DNA of 35,443 nt, taken from positions 1 through 35,443 of the forward strand of contig JAIXPY010000086.1 in NCBI GenBank assembly GCA_027486025.1. Direction: 5' to 3'. Positions 16,574 through 25,021 of this stretch are shown piece after piece. Source of the DNA: Burkholderiaceae bacterium. GTDB taxonomy: Bacteria > Pseudomonadota > Gammaproteobacteria > Burkholderiales > Burkholderiaceae. Position 1 is the first letter of the stretch. The number at the start of each line of letters is the position of its first letter. The notes below the pieces were generated by a model. The model did no database searches. It saw nothing but the letters and a program-made list of their open reading frames with translations, and had not been told where the DNA came from. Made by a program: the position numbers and the translations under genes.

Positions 16574-17266
16574 TCATCCTAAATGCGTTTTTAAAAATGC
16601 ATGGGTACGCTGCCACGCCTCCTTGGTAGCTGCTGCGTTGTATTGCAATGGTGGCAAATGCCGGGCATCCGCTTCCGGATTAGTAAATGCATGCTTTGCG
16701 TCGTAGCGATAGAAGGTATAGGGCGTATTTGCTGCCTTGAGATTGGCCTCGAGTTGATCGACGCCGGCAATGGGGAAGAATTCATCATGTAAGGCCCAAT
16801 GGCCCTGTAGTGGCTTCTGTATTTTGCTGGCATCCACGTATTCGAGCGGAGGATAGCCATACCAAACCACGCTGGCATCCAGTTCGGGTACATGGACTGC
16901 CGAGAGTAGCGTTAGTGCGCCGCCCATGCAAAAGCCCGTGACAGCAACCTTGGAACTGCCAGTTTTCTTCAGGTACTGCACTGCCCCTCGAATATCCTGC
17001 GAGGCAACATCGCCGAAGTTGAGGTCGCCCATCAAGTGCTCTGCTTCTTTCGCCTCTAAGGCTAACTTACCTCGATATAAATCGGGCACTAAGGCGCGGT
17101 ATCCAGCTGCAGCTAACTGATCAGCTACGGCCTTAATCTGATCATCCAGGCCCCACCACTCTTGAATCACGACGACCCCAGGCCTATTTGAGCCCTGCTC
17201 TGGCTCGGCAAGGTATGCATTAACGGATTGGCCATCGGGGCGTGTGTACTGAATCTGTGATTGCAT
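16574..17266 (-). CDS. Dienelactone hydrolase family protein
   Basis: 230 aa from the ATG at 17266, which has AAGGAG 9 bases upstream; a longer reading frame to 17335 lacks this support. Catalytic residues are in the standard places: Glu36 (VIQEWWGL), nucleophile Cys113 in GFCMGG, an Asp in LHDEFFP, and a His in DAKHAFTN. The enzyme class opens dienelactone to maleylacetate in (chloro)catechol degradation, but many homologues act on other lactones and esters. It is transcribed alone on the minus strand, divergent from the isochorismatase-family gene 76 bases away, and convergent with lrgB. Confidence 0.9.
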   Translation of the reverse strand: MQSQIQYTRPDGQSVNAYLAEPEQGSNRPGVVVIQEWWGLDDQIKAVADQLAAAGYRALVPDLYRGKLALEAKEAEHLMGDLNFGDVASQDIRGAVQYLKKTGSSKVAVTGFCMGGALTLLSAVHVPELDASVVWYGYPPLEYVDASKIQKPLQGHWALHDEFFPIAGVDQLEANLKAANTPYTFYRYDAKHAFTNPEADARHLPPLQYNAAATKEAWQRTHAFLKTHLG

Positions 17267-17342
17267 GCCGGTGTACTCCTTAGCTAAGTGGGGATAGAAT
17301 GAAAACGTACACAATAAATTACCACAATCAGGCACAACCGCT

Positions 17343-17873
17343 ATGCTTGCCTCTCCCGATCAAAGCGTATTACTCATCATCGACATGCAGTCCAAGCTGA
17401 TACCAGCGATTGAGGACCATGCGCATGTACTCAGTCAATGCATTCGGCTGGCGAAAATTGCCCAACAACTTGGCATACCCATCATTGGGACCGAAGAAAA
17501 CCCAGTCGGCCTTGGGGAAAATCACCCTGAATTAAAGGTCCTGTGCCAGACAACCGTGACGAAGTTTCACTTTGATGGCTGCAGCGATGGACTCATCAGC
17601 CATATCCCTACCGATCGTAAGCAATTGGTTTTGGTTGGTTGCGAGGCGCACGTTTGTCTCATGCAAACTGCCCTGGGGCTGCTTGAGCAGGGCTTTGCGG
17701 TCACGATTGCAGTGGATGCTATCGGCTCGCGCCAATCCCTGGATAAGACCATCGCCACGCTGCGCCTCAAGGATTCTGGCGCCACACTCAAAACCGTTGA
17801 AATGCTCGCATTTGAATGGCTCAAGACCTGCAAGCACCCCAGCTTTAAAAATGCCTTGGCCTTAATAAAGTAG
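17343..17873 (+). CDS. Isochorismatase-family hydrolase
   Basis: 176 aa, an isochorismatase-like fold of the YcaC type. The catalytic triad can be placed at Asp14 (LLIIDMQSKLIP), Lys74 (TVTKFHFD) and Cys105 (VGCEAHVCLMQTALGLL). Family members hydrolyse amides, isochorismate or related compounds; the substrate here is unknown. The ribosome binding site is weak. It lies between a divergent dienelactone hydrolase gene and the FNR-box region of the stress protein gene, with no obvious operon partner. Confidence 0.88.
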   Translation: MLASPDQSVLLIIDMQSKLIPAIEDHAHVLSQCIRLAKIAQQLGIPIIGTEENPVGLGENHPELKVLCQTTVTKFHFDGCSDGLISHIPTDRKQLVLVGCEAHVCLMQTALGLLEQGFAVTIAVDAIGSRQSLDKTIATLRLKDSGATLKTVEMLAFEWLKTCKHPSFKNALALIK

Positions 17874-17916
17874 GCAAAGATCCTTCACCAAGCAAGCGCT
17901 GTAAAAAGGCAACCGG

Positions 17917-17936
17917 GATTTGATTCACATCAAATC
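17917..17936 (+). promoter_or_regulatory. Perfect FNR/Anr box upstream of the universal stress protein gene
   Basis: GATTTGAT-TCAC-ATCAAATC is an 8-bp perfect inverted repeat whose core TTGATTCACATCAA (17920-17933) matches the FNR/Anr/Crp-type consensus TTGAT-N4-ATCAA at every defined base. It is 96 bases before the ATG. A weak -10 (GAATAT, 17958-17963) would place the box near -42 to -45, the position of a class II activator. This predicts induction when oxygen falls. Confidence 0.8.
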
Positions 17937-18028
17937 ACCAAGGCTTTTTTTGATCAAGAATATGGGCGGTGTGAGTGCTAAACTAAAGTACGATTATTTA
18001 CAACAACAATCATCCTCAAGGAGAAAAC

Positions 18029-18454
18029 ATGAAAATTCTGTTACCCGTAGACGGCTCAAAATCCTCTCTTAATGCCTGCAAGTATGTTGCTAAGCTATCT
18101 GCCGAACTTAAAAGCAAGTGTACGGTCACCTTGATCAATGTGCATGATGATGTCGGTCTTAATCACGTAAAGCAATTCGTAGCCAAGAGCGTAGTCGATG
18201 ACTATCTCCGTGAAATTAGTGAAAAAGAGCTCAAGCCAGCACAAAAAGTATTGGATGCAGCTGGCGTCAAATACACGATGGTGATTAAGCGCGGCAATAT
18301 TTCCGAAGAAATTATTGCTTTAGCCACTAAAGAGAAAATGGACATAATTGTGATGGGCTCGAAAGGCCGTAGCGGCTTTGTTGACATGATCATGGGCTCA
18401 ATTGCACAAAAGATTGTTTCTGGTGCAAAGCAGCCAGTTGTTTTAGTGAAGTAA
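18029..18454 (+). CDS. Universal stress protein (ATP-binding UspA family)
   Basis: 141 aa, a single Usp domain. The N-terminus MKILLPVDGSKSSLNA and the ATP-binding signature G-x2-G-x9-G-S are visible (Gly110, Gly113, Gly123-Ser124 in GSKGRSGFVDMIMGS), so this is the nucleotide-binding subtype. Usp proteins act in survival under growth arrest and low oxygen. A strong Shine-Dalgarno (AAGGAG) precedes the ATG. The perfect FNR box upstream suggests anaerobic control, as known for several Usp genes in Pseudomonas and others. A strong terminator follows, so it is a single-gene transcript. Confidence 0.95.
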   Translation: MKILLPVDGSKSSLNACKYVAKLSAELKSKCTVTLINVHDDVGLNHVKQFVAKSVVDDYLREISEKELKPAQKVLDAAGVKYTMVIKRGNISEEIIALATKEKMDIIVMGSKGRSGFVDMIMGSIAQKIVSGAKQPVVLVK

Positions 18455-18481
18455 TTCACCTGGGCGCCTTTGATGGGCGTA

Positions 18482-18515
18482 AAAAAGCCTCGCAGAATTT
18501 CTGGCGAGGCTTTTT
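18482..18515. terminator. Bidirectional rho-independent terminator between usp and the PII-like gene
   Basis: AAAAAGCCTCGC (18482-18493) pairs perfectly with GCGAGGCTTTTT (18504-18515) around a 10-base loop. The T-run on the right serves usp, and the A-run on the left gives a T-run for the minus-strand efflux operon. Confidence 0.9.
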
Positions 18516-18541
18516 CTATTGCTGCAGGGAAAAAAGAGGGG

Positions 18542-18871
18542 TCACGTTGTACCGTAGTTCTTGGCGATAAAAAATACTTTATCCACATCAGTTTTCCACA
18601 CGACTCCATCGCCAATTTGCCCAGTTTGACAAACTTCGACAATGCGATCCATCAGACGGTCAGCAACATCATCGCTACATACAATCTCAATTCGTACCTT
18701 CGCCGAGTAGTCTGTTAGCTCTTCCTTAATGGTCGATTTGCCAGTGCTACCTGGAGCGCTACAGCCCTCCACGCGTGTCACGGTCATCCCCGGAAAGCCG
18801 GGTGTATCCATTAAGGCATTTCGTAGGGCAGGCAGTCGTCCAGGGCGAAAGACGGCTTTAATTTCGATCAT
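18542..18871 (-). CDS. PII-like signalling protein of the metal-efflux operon (PII-NG type)
   Basis: 109 aa with the GlnB fold: MIEIKAVFRPGRLPALRNAL at the N-terminus and a B-loop-like TGQIGDGVVW (residues 83-92). The T-loop region (about 37-55, GCSAPGSTGKSTIKEELTDY) does not have the uridylylated Tyr51 context of true GlnB/GlnK, so it is probably not modified by GlnD. Its ATG overlaps the stop of the RND pump gene (ATGA), so it is coupled to it. A PII group lacking the canonical T-loop and found beside heavy-metal efflux genes (PII-NG) is described; this fits. It may sense a nucleotide or metal and adjust the pump (inference). Confidence 0.88.
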   Translation of the reverse strand: MIEIKAVFRPGRLPALRNALMDTPGFPGMTVTRVEGCSAPGSTGKSTIKEELTDYSAKVRIEIVCSDDVADRLMDRIVEVCQTGQIGDGVVWKTDVDKVFFIAKNYGTT

Positions 18872-21800
18872 GCTTCAATCTCTTTTTCTTCAAATGTGCG
18901 GTACAAGACCGGCAATACCAATAATGTAAGGGCGGTTGAGGTAATTAAACCTGAAATTACCACCACTGCCAAGGGCCGAGTCACTTCTGAGCCTGGGCCA
19001 CCCGAGAATAACATCGGCACTAAGGCTAGCATTGCCACCGATGCCGTCATCATCACCGGCCGGAAGCGATGCTCACACCCCTCGATCAAGGCATCTTGCA
19101 TCGAGCGCCCCTCTTCTCGTAACTGCTTAATAAAGGAGATCAGTACCACGCCGTTTAACACGGCAATGCCCCACAAATTGATAAAGCCAACTGCTGCCGG
19201 TACCGATAAGTATTCACCGCTAATGAGCAAGCCAAAAATACCGCCAATCGATGCAAAAGGCAGCACCAAAATAATCAGACCAGCCAAGCGAATCGAATTA
19301 AACAACATAAAGAGGAGGAAGAAAATCGCCGCAATCGTAATGGGGATGATGATCATCAGGCGCGCCATCGCACGTTCCATGTTTTCAAACTGACCGCCCC
19401 ATTGCAAGGTATAGCCCTCTGGTAGCGTTACTTTCTTGGCGATTTGCTCTTGAGCCTCCTTTACAAAACCACCAAGATCGCGTCCTTCGACGTTCACGCC
19501 AATGACCAGACGCCGCTTACCGCTCTCCCGCGAAATTTGTGCGGGGCCATCAATTAAGCTGATCTCCGCTAAATCGCGTAGTAGTACCTGAGCGCCATTG
19601 GGCGAATGCAAAATAATCCCTGAAATGGCTTCTACGTTGTCACGGTAGGGTGCGGGGTAACGCAGCATCAAGGGGAAGCGGCGCTCACCCTCATACACAA
19701 TCGAGGCTTGTTTGCCGCCGATTGCGGTTTCAATCACCTCATTCACATCCGAAACGTTAATGCCGTAGCGCGCAATCGCATCGCGATCAATCTTAATATT
19801 CAAGTAGTTTTGGCCGGATGCCTTCTCAATTCGCAGATCAGTACTGCCCTTCATATTACTTAGCACTTGACTGATTTGATCACCCAGCTTTTTGAGCTCA
19901 GCCAAGTCCTCACCAAAAATCTTAATAGCAACCTGCGAGCGTACGCCCGAAACCATCTCATCCACCCGCGCAGCGATGGGCTGGGAAATCGAGAGCTCAA
20001 CACCAGGCAAGGTTTTCAGCTTCTCGCGAATTTGGTTCGCAATCTCTTCCTGAGTTAAGTCGCGATCGCCCAATGGCTTTAAGGTCACAATCGGATCCGA
20101 CTCAAAGGGTTGACCGGGATCAGCAGGCGATTCACCGCGACCTAAGCGGGATACGACGCGCTCAACCCCTGGCACAGTCATGATGCGCTTCATCGCCTCA
20201 AATTCGAGCTTAATCGACTCATCCAAAGAAATGTTCGGCGACTTGGCAATTAAAGGCGTAATCGAGCCCTCTTGCATGACTGGAATAAAGGATTTGCCCA
20301 GCATCGTGAATGCCACAAAACTCGTCAGCAGCAAAATAATGGCTCTTTTCACAACCAACTTGGGATGATCTAAGCACCAATGCAACCACTTGTTATAGGG
20401 AGTTCTAAGGGTTCTGACAATCCGAGTATCTTCCTCGCCGCCGCCCTTCAAAATATACGAGCACAAGACTGGGGAAAGCGTAAAAGACAGAATCAAGGAT
20501 ATCGTTAGGGCAATAGCAATCGTAATTGCCATCGGCGCAAACATCTTACCTTCCATTCCTTCTAGTGAGAGCAATGGCATGAATACCAAAATGATGATGC
20601 CAACACCAAATAGCACAGGCTTGCCGACCTCCGTCGCCGCTTCTAAGATGATGCGATTTTTAGATTCGCCTGACTTCAGACGCGCGCCTAATTTTGCAAA
20701 AGTATTTTCAACCACCACCACCGAGCCATCCACCATAATGCCCACCGCAATCGCAAGACCCCCAAGCGACATCAAGTTCGCTGATATGCCATACCGATTC
20801 ATCACCAAGAAAGTCAGCAGCGGCGTCAGAATCAAGGTTGCCACAACAATGATTGAAGAGCGTACATCCCCCAAGAACAAGAAGAGCAAGACGATCACCA
20901 AGATGATGCCCTCAATCAATACTTTAGCGACGTTGAACATCGCCGCATCAATCAGATCGGTGCGATCATAGAATGGAATGATCTGCAGACCATCGGGTAA
21001 TAGCTTTCCCTCATTGATTTCACGTACCTTGGTCTTAATGCGGCTCACTACCTCACGCGCATTACCCCCGCGAATCATTTGAATAATGCCGGCAACACTC
21101 TCCGTAGTTCCATTGAGGATCGCGGCGCCTTGCCTGACTTCGCTGCCGATGGTCACATCGGCTACGTTACGAACATAGACTGGGGTGCCCTTGACCTCTT
21201 TGAGGATGATCTTGTCAATGTCTTCGGGCTTGGCAATTAAGCCCACACCGCGTATTAAATAACGCTCGGAGTAGGTAGGCAACTGTCCACCGCCGGAGTT
21301 GGCATTGTTGCGCGCCAAGGCTTCGTATACATCCTGCAAGCTGATTTGGTAGTGGCGCAGGCGTTCTGGGTTGACTAGCACTTGGTATTCTTTGGCATAC
21401 CCTCCTTGGGTATTAATTTCAGCGACCCCGGGAACGGAACGTAACATCGGACGGACTATCCAGTCTTGAATCGTTCTGCGCTCAGCCAAATCGTCGACAC
21501 CAATCTCTTTATTGCCATCCGTTGGATGGTTAATGGTGTATTGATAGACTTCACCAAGGCCAGTTGAGAGCGGCGCCAAAACGGGTACTACGCCAATCGG
21601 CATGCGCGAGGCTGCCTCGATCAAACGCTCTAAAACCAATTGCCTTGCAAAATAGACATCGGTTTTTTCAGTAAAGACGAGGGTCACAATCGAGATGCCA
21701 TTGCGATTAAGCGAGCGCATCTCCACTAAACCCGGTAAACCCGTCATGCTGAGCTCAATCGGAATGGTGACAAAACGCTCGACCTCTTCGGGTGATCGGC

Positions 21801-21963
21801 CTGGGGCTTCACTGGCAATCTGCACTTGCACGTTGGTCACATCAGGGAAGGCATCGACGGACAAGCGTTTGGTTGCAATCAAACCGGCAATCAGCAGTAC
21901 CACTGAAATAATCAGGATCAAGAGACGCTGCTGTAGCGCAAGGCGGACTACTTTTTCAATCAT
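18868..21963 (-). CDS. Heavy-metal efflux RND pump, CusA/CzcA family
   Basis: 1031 aa, a full-length inner membrane RND transporter with 12 predicted helices and two large periplasmic loops. It drives proton-coupled export of metal ions through the adaptor and outer membrane channel. The start MIEKVVRLALQQR, the early VDAFPDVTNVQVQI motif and the DGSVVVVEN motif in TM4 place it in the HME-RND family. In TM4 the sequence is AVGIMVDGSVVVVEN (residues 406-420): the first Asp of the CzcA-type DFG motif is replaced by Ala while Asp412 and Glu419 are kept, which is closer to the CusA (Cu/Ag) pattern than to CzcA (Zn/Co/Cd). The metal therefore remains uncertain. It ends overlapping the PII-like gene by 4 bases. 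Confidence 0.95.
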   Translation of the reverse strand: MIEKVVRLALQQRLLILIISVVLLIAGLIATKRLSVDAFPDVTNVQVQIASEAPGRSPEEVERFVTIPIELSMTGLPGLVEMRSLNRNGISIVTLVFTEKTDVYFARQLVLERLIEAASRMPIGVVPVLAPLSTGLGEVYQYTINHPTDGNKEIGVDDLAERRTIQDWIVRPMLRSVPGVAEINTQGGYAKEYQVLVNPERLRHYQISLQDVYEALARNNANSGGGQLPTYSERYLIRGVGLIAKPEDIDKIILKEVKGTPVYVRNVADVTIGSEVRQGAAILNGTTESVAGIIQMIRGGNAREVVSRIKTKVREINEGKLLPDGLQIIPFYDRTDLIDAAMFNVAKVLIEGIILVIVLLFLFLGDVRSSIIVVATLILTPLLTFLVMNRYGISANLMSLGGLAIAVGIMVDGSVVVVENTFAKLGARLKSGESKNRIILEAATEVGKPVLFGVGIIILVFMPLLSLEGMEGKMFAPMAITIAIALTISLILSFTLSPVLCSYILKGGGEEDTRIVRTLRTPYNKWLHWCLDHPKLVVKRAIILLLTSFVAFTMLGKSFIPVMQEGSITPLIAKSPNISLDESIKLEFEAMKRIMTVPGVERVVSRLGRGESPADPGQPFESDPIVTLKPLGDRDLTQEEIANQIREKLKTLPGVELSISQPIAARVDEMVSGVRSQVAIKIFGEDLAELKKLGDQISQVLSNMKGSTDLRIEKASGQNYLNIKIDRDAIARYGINVSDVNEVIETAIGGKQASIVYEGERRFPLMLRYPAPYRDNVEAISGIILHSPNGAQVLLRDLAEISLIDGPAQISRESGKRRLVIGVNVEGRDLGGFVKEAQEQIAKKVTLPEGYTLQWGGQFENMERAMARLMIIIPITIAAIFFLLFMLFNSIRLAGLIILVLPFASIGGIFGLLISGEYLSVPAAVGFINLWGIAVLNGVVLISFIKQLREEGRSMQDALIEGCEHRFRPVMMTASVAMLALVPMLFSGGPGSEVTRPLAVVVISGLITSTALTLLVLPVLYRTFEEKEIEA

Positions 21964-22011
21964 GGCGTGGGTTTATTGACTTAAAAAGAGTGATGGAGGA
22001 ATTGGGGGGCA

Positions 22012-23358
22012 TTAACCGCCAGAAAGCTGCTTCTTGCGCTCGGTATTTAGGTGATATGCGCCTTGAATCACGATCTCAGCACCCTCTTTGAGTCCCGATA
22101 GCACTGGCCTAAAGCCCTTGCCTTCTGGGCCCAGCTTGACTTGAACCATACGGTAGCGCTCATCGTCTTCCCGCACATAGACGTAGTCATGGTTGTCTTC
22201 GCGAACAATCGCCTCAAGCGGCACGAGCAATCGTTCGCGGGGCTGACTATCAATCAGCATGGTCGCCAACATACCAGGCTTGACTTGACCACTCTGGTTA
22301 GGAACATCCATGCGGACTAAAACGGTACGGGTTGTTGGATTGACGATGGAATCGACGTGTGAGATAACGCCCTCAATCGTTTGATTGCGCAAAGCCGGAA
22401 CAATGATGGATGATTTTTGGCCCTTGCGAATTAAATAAGCAGCACTCTCAGGCACTTCAGCAATTGCCCAGAGGGAATCCAGGTCTGCAACTGTAAATAA
22501 GGCTTCGGCAGGCTGTACTACTTGACCTTTGGTTATTTTGCGCTCGACGATTTCCCCATCGATGGTGGCCAGCACATTGTTCACGGATTTAATCACGCTG
22601 GTTTTGGCTAGGCGATCAATGCTCGCTTGATCCATACCTTGCACTCGCAACTGATCATTGGCTGCGCCAAATTCGGCCTTTGCGCTCGTCGCTTCAGCCT
22701 CACGGCGCTGTAACTCAGCGAGGGCAATAACGTCTTCTTTATACAAAATACGAGCTCGATTAGCCGCTTGTTCAGCCAGCTGACTGGCGCTCCTGGCTTG
22801 CAAGAACGATAGTTGCGATTGCGTTAATTCAGTGGAGGTAATTTTGGCTAATAAATCACCCTGCTTCACCATTTGACCTGGAAAACCTAAAATCTCCGAG
22901 ACCCGTCCGGTAACGTTGGCGCCAATACGCGCCAAAAAGGATTCATTAAAGTCAATGCGTCCAGAAACCCGCACCTCTTCGGTAAATTGGCCAAGCTCTG
23001 CTTTGCCGTCTTTAATCATGCCGCGCAAATCATCGTTCACATAAACAATATTGGGGTCTTGAACTGACTTGACAGCTGGCTTGGGATCAAATACATCAAA
23101 ATAATTGAGTGTTGAGAAAACAATAATCAACCATGGCAAAACAAACAGGCCCTTTTTAAACCAACGGGGCGCCTGCAAATAGGTATCGGTCAGTGCCGGT
23201 ACGCGCGCTGCCATCCAATCGAATGCTTGGCTGTAAAGCTGCTTTTGCGTCGCCATTGTGCTGTCATAGGCTTCTTTAGCATATTGCAGGAGGCGATTTT
23301 TTAAGACGATCAACTGATCTCTGATCTGCTTGAGAAGAATCAGTAACTGGGGATTCAT
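22012..23358 (-). CDS. RND efflux periplasmic adaptor, CusB/CzcB family
   Basis: 448 aa membrane fusion protein that links the RND pump to the outer membrane channel. After an unusually long N-terminal region (about 70 residues) it has one membrane anchor (GLFVLPWLIIVFSTLNYFDV). Then come the barrel-sandwich/lipoyl segment GANVTGRVSEILGFPGQMVKQGDLLAKI, quoted here in two parts as GANVTGRVSEILGFPG and QMVKQGDLLAKI, an alpha-hairpin (QLSFLQARSASQLAEQAANR), and C-terminal beta domains. The ribosome binding site AAGGTGA lies inside the end of the upstream outer membrane gene, and the ATG overlaps its stop (ATGA). No His-rich metal-binding N-terminus is seen. Confidence 0.93.
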   Translation of the reverse strand: MNPQLLILLKQIRDQLIVLKNRLLQYAKEAYDSTMATQKQLYSQAFDWMAARVPALTDTYLQAPRWFKKGLFVLPWLIIVFSTLNYFDVFDPKPAVKSVQDPNIVYVNDDLRGMIKDGKAELGQFTEEVRVSGRIDFNESFLARIGANVTGRVSEILGFPGQMVKQGDLLAKITSTELTQSQLSFLQARSASQLAEQAANRARILYKEDVIALAELQRREAEATSAKAEFGAANDQLRVQGMDQASIDRLAKTSVIKSVNNVLATIDGEIVERKITKGQVVQPAEALFTVADLDSLWAIAEVPESAAYLIRKGQKSSIIVPALRNQTIEGVISHVDSIVNPTTRTVLVRMDVPNQSGQVKPGMLATMLIDSQPRERLLVPLEAIVREDNHDYVYVREDDERYRMVQVKLGPEGKGFRPVLSGLKEGAEIVIQGAYHLNTERKKQLSGG

Positions 23359-24692
23359 TTTTTATCACCTTCGAGTTTGGCAACCCACTCTGGGCTTGCA
23401 CGTAAACGCTGAATCTCCGTTGTGATCGATGCCAGATCAAAACGGGCTTTAATTAAGTCATTGCGGGCAGCACGAAAGGTGCGCTGTGCATCGAGGTACT
23501 CGAGCATGCCGCGCTCGCCAAAACGATATGAAATTTCTGCGATGCGGCGTGCGCTGCCAGCAAGTTGCACAACTTCTTGGTCCAAAATTTGCACCTGATA
23601 GCTAGCAATCAGATAAAGTTTGTAGGCCGATTGCATTTGCTGCTCTAAGCTTTGTGTTTGGGCATTTAAGTCGTTCCTGGCTTTGGACGCATTCGCTTCC
23701 GCCTCGGCAATTTGACCACCCCTAAAGTCCCAAATGGGAATGGTCACTACCAATCCATAGAGTCGATCGGTGAAGTTCGGATCATTGAATTGCTGTGCTT
23801 TGACAGACAAGTTAGGTAAGCGCGAATTTTTCTCAAAGCTGAGCCGGGATTGGGCTGACTCCACTTGTGCTTTTGCTTTTTGCAGATCAGGGCTTTGATT
23901 GCGCACTTCGTTCAGCAGTGTCTCGAGCGGCGGTAGCTCGTTTGCTTTTTGGCTATGCGCTGCTAATGCAAAATCGGGTGTGAGCTGATGCCCCACTGTT
24001 TGACGCAGCAATCCGCGGGCCTGCTCGATGCGAAGCTTGCTAGACTCTGCGTTCATTTGCGCATTCAAAAATTCCGTTTGCGCCCGGATCAATTCAAAGC
24101 GTGCGGTCTCGCCTACGTCATAACGCAGTTGCATGCGATCCCGAATTTGCTTGGTTAGATCCAGGTCTTCATTGGCTGCACGCGCCTCGGCTTCCCTGCG
24201 GAGCAACTCGTAATAGCGCATTTGCACATTGGCGATTGCCTCTACCTCAAACGCGACCCGCGTGGCTTGCGCGGCGCGCACATTGGCCTCTGCCGCATCA
24301 ACCCGTGGGAAACGGGTGTAAGGCATATCCAATGGCTGAGTCACCGACCAAGACGAGACATTGCCGGTCGTTAATGGTCCAGTAGCGGAGCGTTGCTGTC
24401 CCGTGTTGTATTCAAATTGGGGGTTTGGCACTGCTTTGGCAGCCCGTAATTGCCCGCTAGAGGCTGCTGCTTGATCGCGCGCTGCCAATACTCGGGGGTT
24501 GGATTCCAATGCCAGCTGAATTAATTGCTCTAGGGTATAGATGGTGCCGGGAGCGGCAGGCATTGACTTCTGGCTTGGCGGCGGCAGATCCAGCTTTGAT
24601 TGTGCCGCTACGTTTGGTATGGCCAGCACGACAGCTGCTGCCAAGGGCATGCAAGCCACCAATCTACCAATTCGGAAATATCGAATGCGCAT
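23355..24692 (-). CDS. Outer membrane efflux protein, TolC/CusC family
   Basis: About 445 aa. A signal peptide (GRLVACMPLAAAVVLAIPNVAAQ) is followed by two TolC-type repeats rich in Ala, Gln, Arg and Glu coiled-coil helices, for example LEQLIQLALESNPRVLAARDQ-like segments at the start of the mature protein and LEYLDAQRTFRAARNDL near the end. It forms the outer membrane exit duct of the metal efflux system. The ATG at 24692 has an AGG 6 bases upstream and gives a compact signal peptide; a longer in-frame start at 24725 has no ribosome binding site. It is the first gene of the four-gene efflux operon, overlapping the adaptor by 4 bases. Confidence 0.92.
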   Translation of the reverse strand: MRIRYFRIGRLVACMPLAAAVVLAIPNVAAQSKLDLPPPSQKSMPAAPGTIYTLEQLIQLALESNPRVLAARDQAAASSGQLRAAKAVPNPQFEYNTGQQRSATGPLTTGNVSSWSVTQPLDMPYTRFPRVDAAEANVRAAQATRVAFEVEAIANVQMRYYELLRREAEARAANEDLDLTKQIRDRMQLRYDVGETARFELIRAQTEFLNAQMNAESSKLRIEQARGLLRQTVGHQLTPDFALAAHSQKANELPPLETLLNEVRNQSPDLQKAKAQVESAQSRLSFEKNSRLPNLSVKAQQFNDPNFTDRLYGLVVTIPIWDFRGGQIAEAEANASKARNDLNAQTQSLEQQMQSAYKLYLIASYQVQILDQEVVQLAGSARRIAEISYRFGERGMLEYLDAQRTFRAARNDLIKARFDLASITTEIQRLRASPEWVAKLEGDKK

Positions 24693-25021
24693 CCTGTACC
24701 TGAGAAATAAAAAACCATTAACCATTCATAAAAACCAATGGTCTTGCCTTGGACTATGTCCACCCCGATACCGGCTTAGATCCTTACAAAGTAAAGCCCA
24801 AACGTAATGACGGTAAACGGGACTCATTGCTGAGCTAGCTACTCCCCAGTGCTTCGTTATAAGAATTAAAACATAAACCAAGAAGAATTGCGGCTTTGCA
24901 CAAAAAATCGCAATACCCATAAAAACTATGGGATTAACATCGTTCCCGTTTGCATTTTGACGAATGGCAAATCACTGGGCATTTGCCATTCGCTTTAATC
25001 AGCTAGATTAATCCTGTGCGC
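24693..25021. other. Non-coding spacer between icd and the efflux operon
   Basis: About 330 bases separate the icd stop from the chosen start of the outer membrane gene. It should hold the promoter of the efflux operon. Apart from the perfect 12-bp stem-loop at 24961-24992 I see no convincing ORF, metal-regulator dyad or sigma-70 pair that I would defend. A 64-codon frame at 24726-24920 has no ribosome binding site. Confidence 0.6.
24961..24992. terminator. Perfect 12-bp stem-loop after icd
   Basis: CGAATGGCAAAT (24961-24972) and ATTTGCCATTCG (24981-24992) are perfectly complementary around an 8-base loop. It begins 29 bases after the icd stop on the minus strand. It lacks a good T-run, so it may be a weak or rho-assisted terminator, or a 3'-end stabiliser of icd mRNA. 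Confidence 0.5.

Noticed and set aside
24726-24920. 64-codon minus-strand frame with a hydrophobic start, just upstream of the outer membrane efflux gene
   Set aside because: No Shine-Dalgarno before its ATG, and the C-terminal half is not protein-like. More likely the promoter region of the efflux operon.
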